From assembly GCF_932274485.2 (NCBI RefSeq), contig NC_065885.2, positions 2,962,501 through 3,026,500 of the forward strand: 64,000 bases of DNA. Direction: 5' to 3'. This stretch comes from Patella vulgata (lineage: Eukaryota > Mollusca > Gastropoda > Patellidae). The notes below the pieces were generated by a model. It was not told where the DNA came from, searched no databases, and saw nothing but the letters and a program-made list of their open reading frames with translations. Shown here one piece after another: positions 63,747-64,000 of this stretch (position 1 is the stretch's first letter; every line of letters starts with the position of its first letter). The position numbers and the translations under genes were made by a program.

Positions 63747-64000
63747 ATGTGTGAGTTACCGTGTGATGTTGAAGAAGATTTGGTTCTGGACCCTGGGAAT
63801 AGTCCCTTCAGAAATGAATTTGAACATCAAAAACAATATGGCTGCCGTACTGAAGGCTATTCTTCCGCCTTGGCGAAATTTAAAGTTGATGGCAATGTAG
63901 AATGGCTTGATTCGGGAATTAGCAGTTTTGGTGATGATTTTTCTTCAAATGCTAGACTTGACTCAGTGGACAAGCTGTTTACGGGTTTAAGTGTGAGGGA
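63747..64000 (+). CDS. IkB/cactus-like NF-kB inhibitor, N-terminal part (runs off the right edge)
   Basis: The frame is open from ATG at 63747 to the end of the window: 84 complete codons plus two bases. The start is preceded by ATCAAA, giving A at -3, and lies just downstream of a TATA box. The N-terminus is acidic (CDVEEDLVLD, residues 6-15). Residues 54-60 read LDSGISS, a DSGxxS phosphodegron (Ser56 and Ser60), the motif phosphorylated by IKK and read by the beta-TrCP ubiquitin ligase in IkB proteins. It is followed by FGDDFSS and a second serine-rich helix-like stretch (RLDSVDKLFTGLSV, residues 70-83), as is usual just before the ankyrin repeats. The ankyrin repeats themselves lie beyond the window, so the family call rests on degron, acidic context and the kB-like promoter sites. 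Alternatives are another beta-TrCP substrate such as a beta-catenin-type protein, whose N-terminus otherwise does not fit. The known role of the family is cytoplasmic retention of Rel/NF-kB until signal-induced degradation. The 84 residues may extend into an intron near the right edge. Confidence 0.62.
   Translation, partial: MCELPCDVEEDLVLDPGNSPFRNEFEHQKQYGCRTEGYSSALAKFKVDGNVEWLDSGISSFGDDFSSNARLDSVDKLFTGLSVR

Noticed and set aside
63747-64000. Beta-catenin N-terminus (also carries a DSGxxS degron)
   Set aside because: The surrounding residues do not match the highly conserved beta-catenin N-terminus. Acidic start and following serine-rich helix fit IkB better.

Overview
The window is a repeat-dominated, AT-rich stretch of animal nuclear DNA. 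The mix of two tRNA-derived SINE families, many short TTAA- or TA-flanked non-autonomous DNA elements and an IkB-like gene suggests a marine lophotrochozoan, most likely a mollusc. This is inference from repeat style, not a species identification. Only one convincing host gene is present, and only its first exon: an IkB/cactus-like coding region starting at 63747 and running off the right edge. It has a TATA box, two kB-like sites and a CRE-like site just upstream. No tRNA, rRNA, CRISPR or operon-like structure is supported.

Family names used here are local. SINE-A is about 285 bp, with a tRNA-Leu/Ser-like head and a 3' end GGACGTTAAACCCC plus (CT)n. SINE-B is about 370 bp, tRNA-headed, with a 3' end GGACGTTAAACCCCATTTC and (ATTTC)n-like tail. 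SINE-C is seen mainly as its 3' end, GGAAGCGGACGTTAAA plus an AAC-rich tail. MITE-1 (about 490 bp, TTAA-flanked, termini AGKAGCTAA), MITE-2 (about 400 bp, TTAA-flanked, termini AGATACATTATG), MITE-3 (about 330 bp, termini near CCCAATCTGATTAAAA), MITE-4 (about 510 bp, TTAA-flanked), MITE-5 (about 145 bp, TA-flanked, termini AGGCCAGCTC), MITE-6 (about 387 bp, 33-bp ends), MITE-7 (termini ATGCTAGG), MITE-8 (242 bp, ends GGCCCC) and MITE-9 are short DNA-element families defined by comparing copies inside the window.

Layout. 1-9 kb: SINE-A/B copies, a retroelement remnant at 0.7-0.9 kb, a CACTGT-ended element, short tandem arrays. 9.5-19 kb: nested elements (a 1-kb CACTGT element inside SINE-B; MITE-1 inside MITE-2; MITE-1 inside SINE-B). 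19-24 kb: AT minisatellite, MITE-6, a diverged tandem array split by MITE-4. 24-46 kb: interspersed SINEs, MITEs, fold-backs and Helitron-like pieces. 46.7-50.6 kb: three unrelated tandem arrays. 50.9-52 kb: MITE-7 hosting one SINE-A and one SINE-B, each with clean target duplications. 53.8-59.6 kb: a large inverted repeat whose arms (2.9 and 2.6 kb) act as natural filled/empty site pairs. 59.6-62.4 kb: a roughly 150-bp tandem array and more repeats. 62.4-64 kb: upstream region and first exon of the IkB-like gene.

Almost every short open frame in the first 62 kb falls inside one of these repeats and is not a gene. Coordinates of repeat edges are read by eye and are usually good to within about 10 bp where a target duplication or TTAA is named, and looser otherwise.
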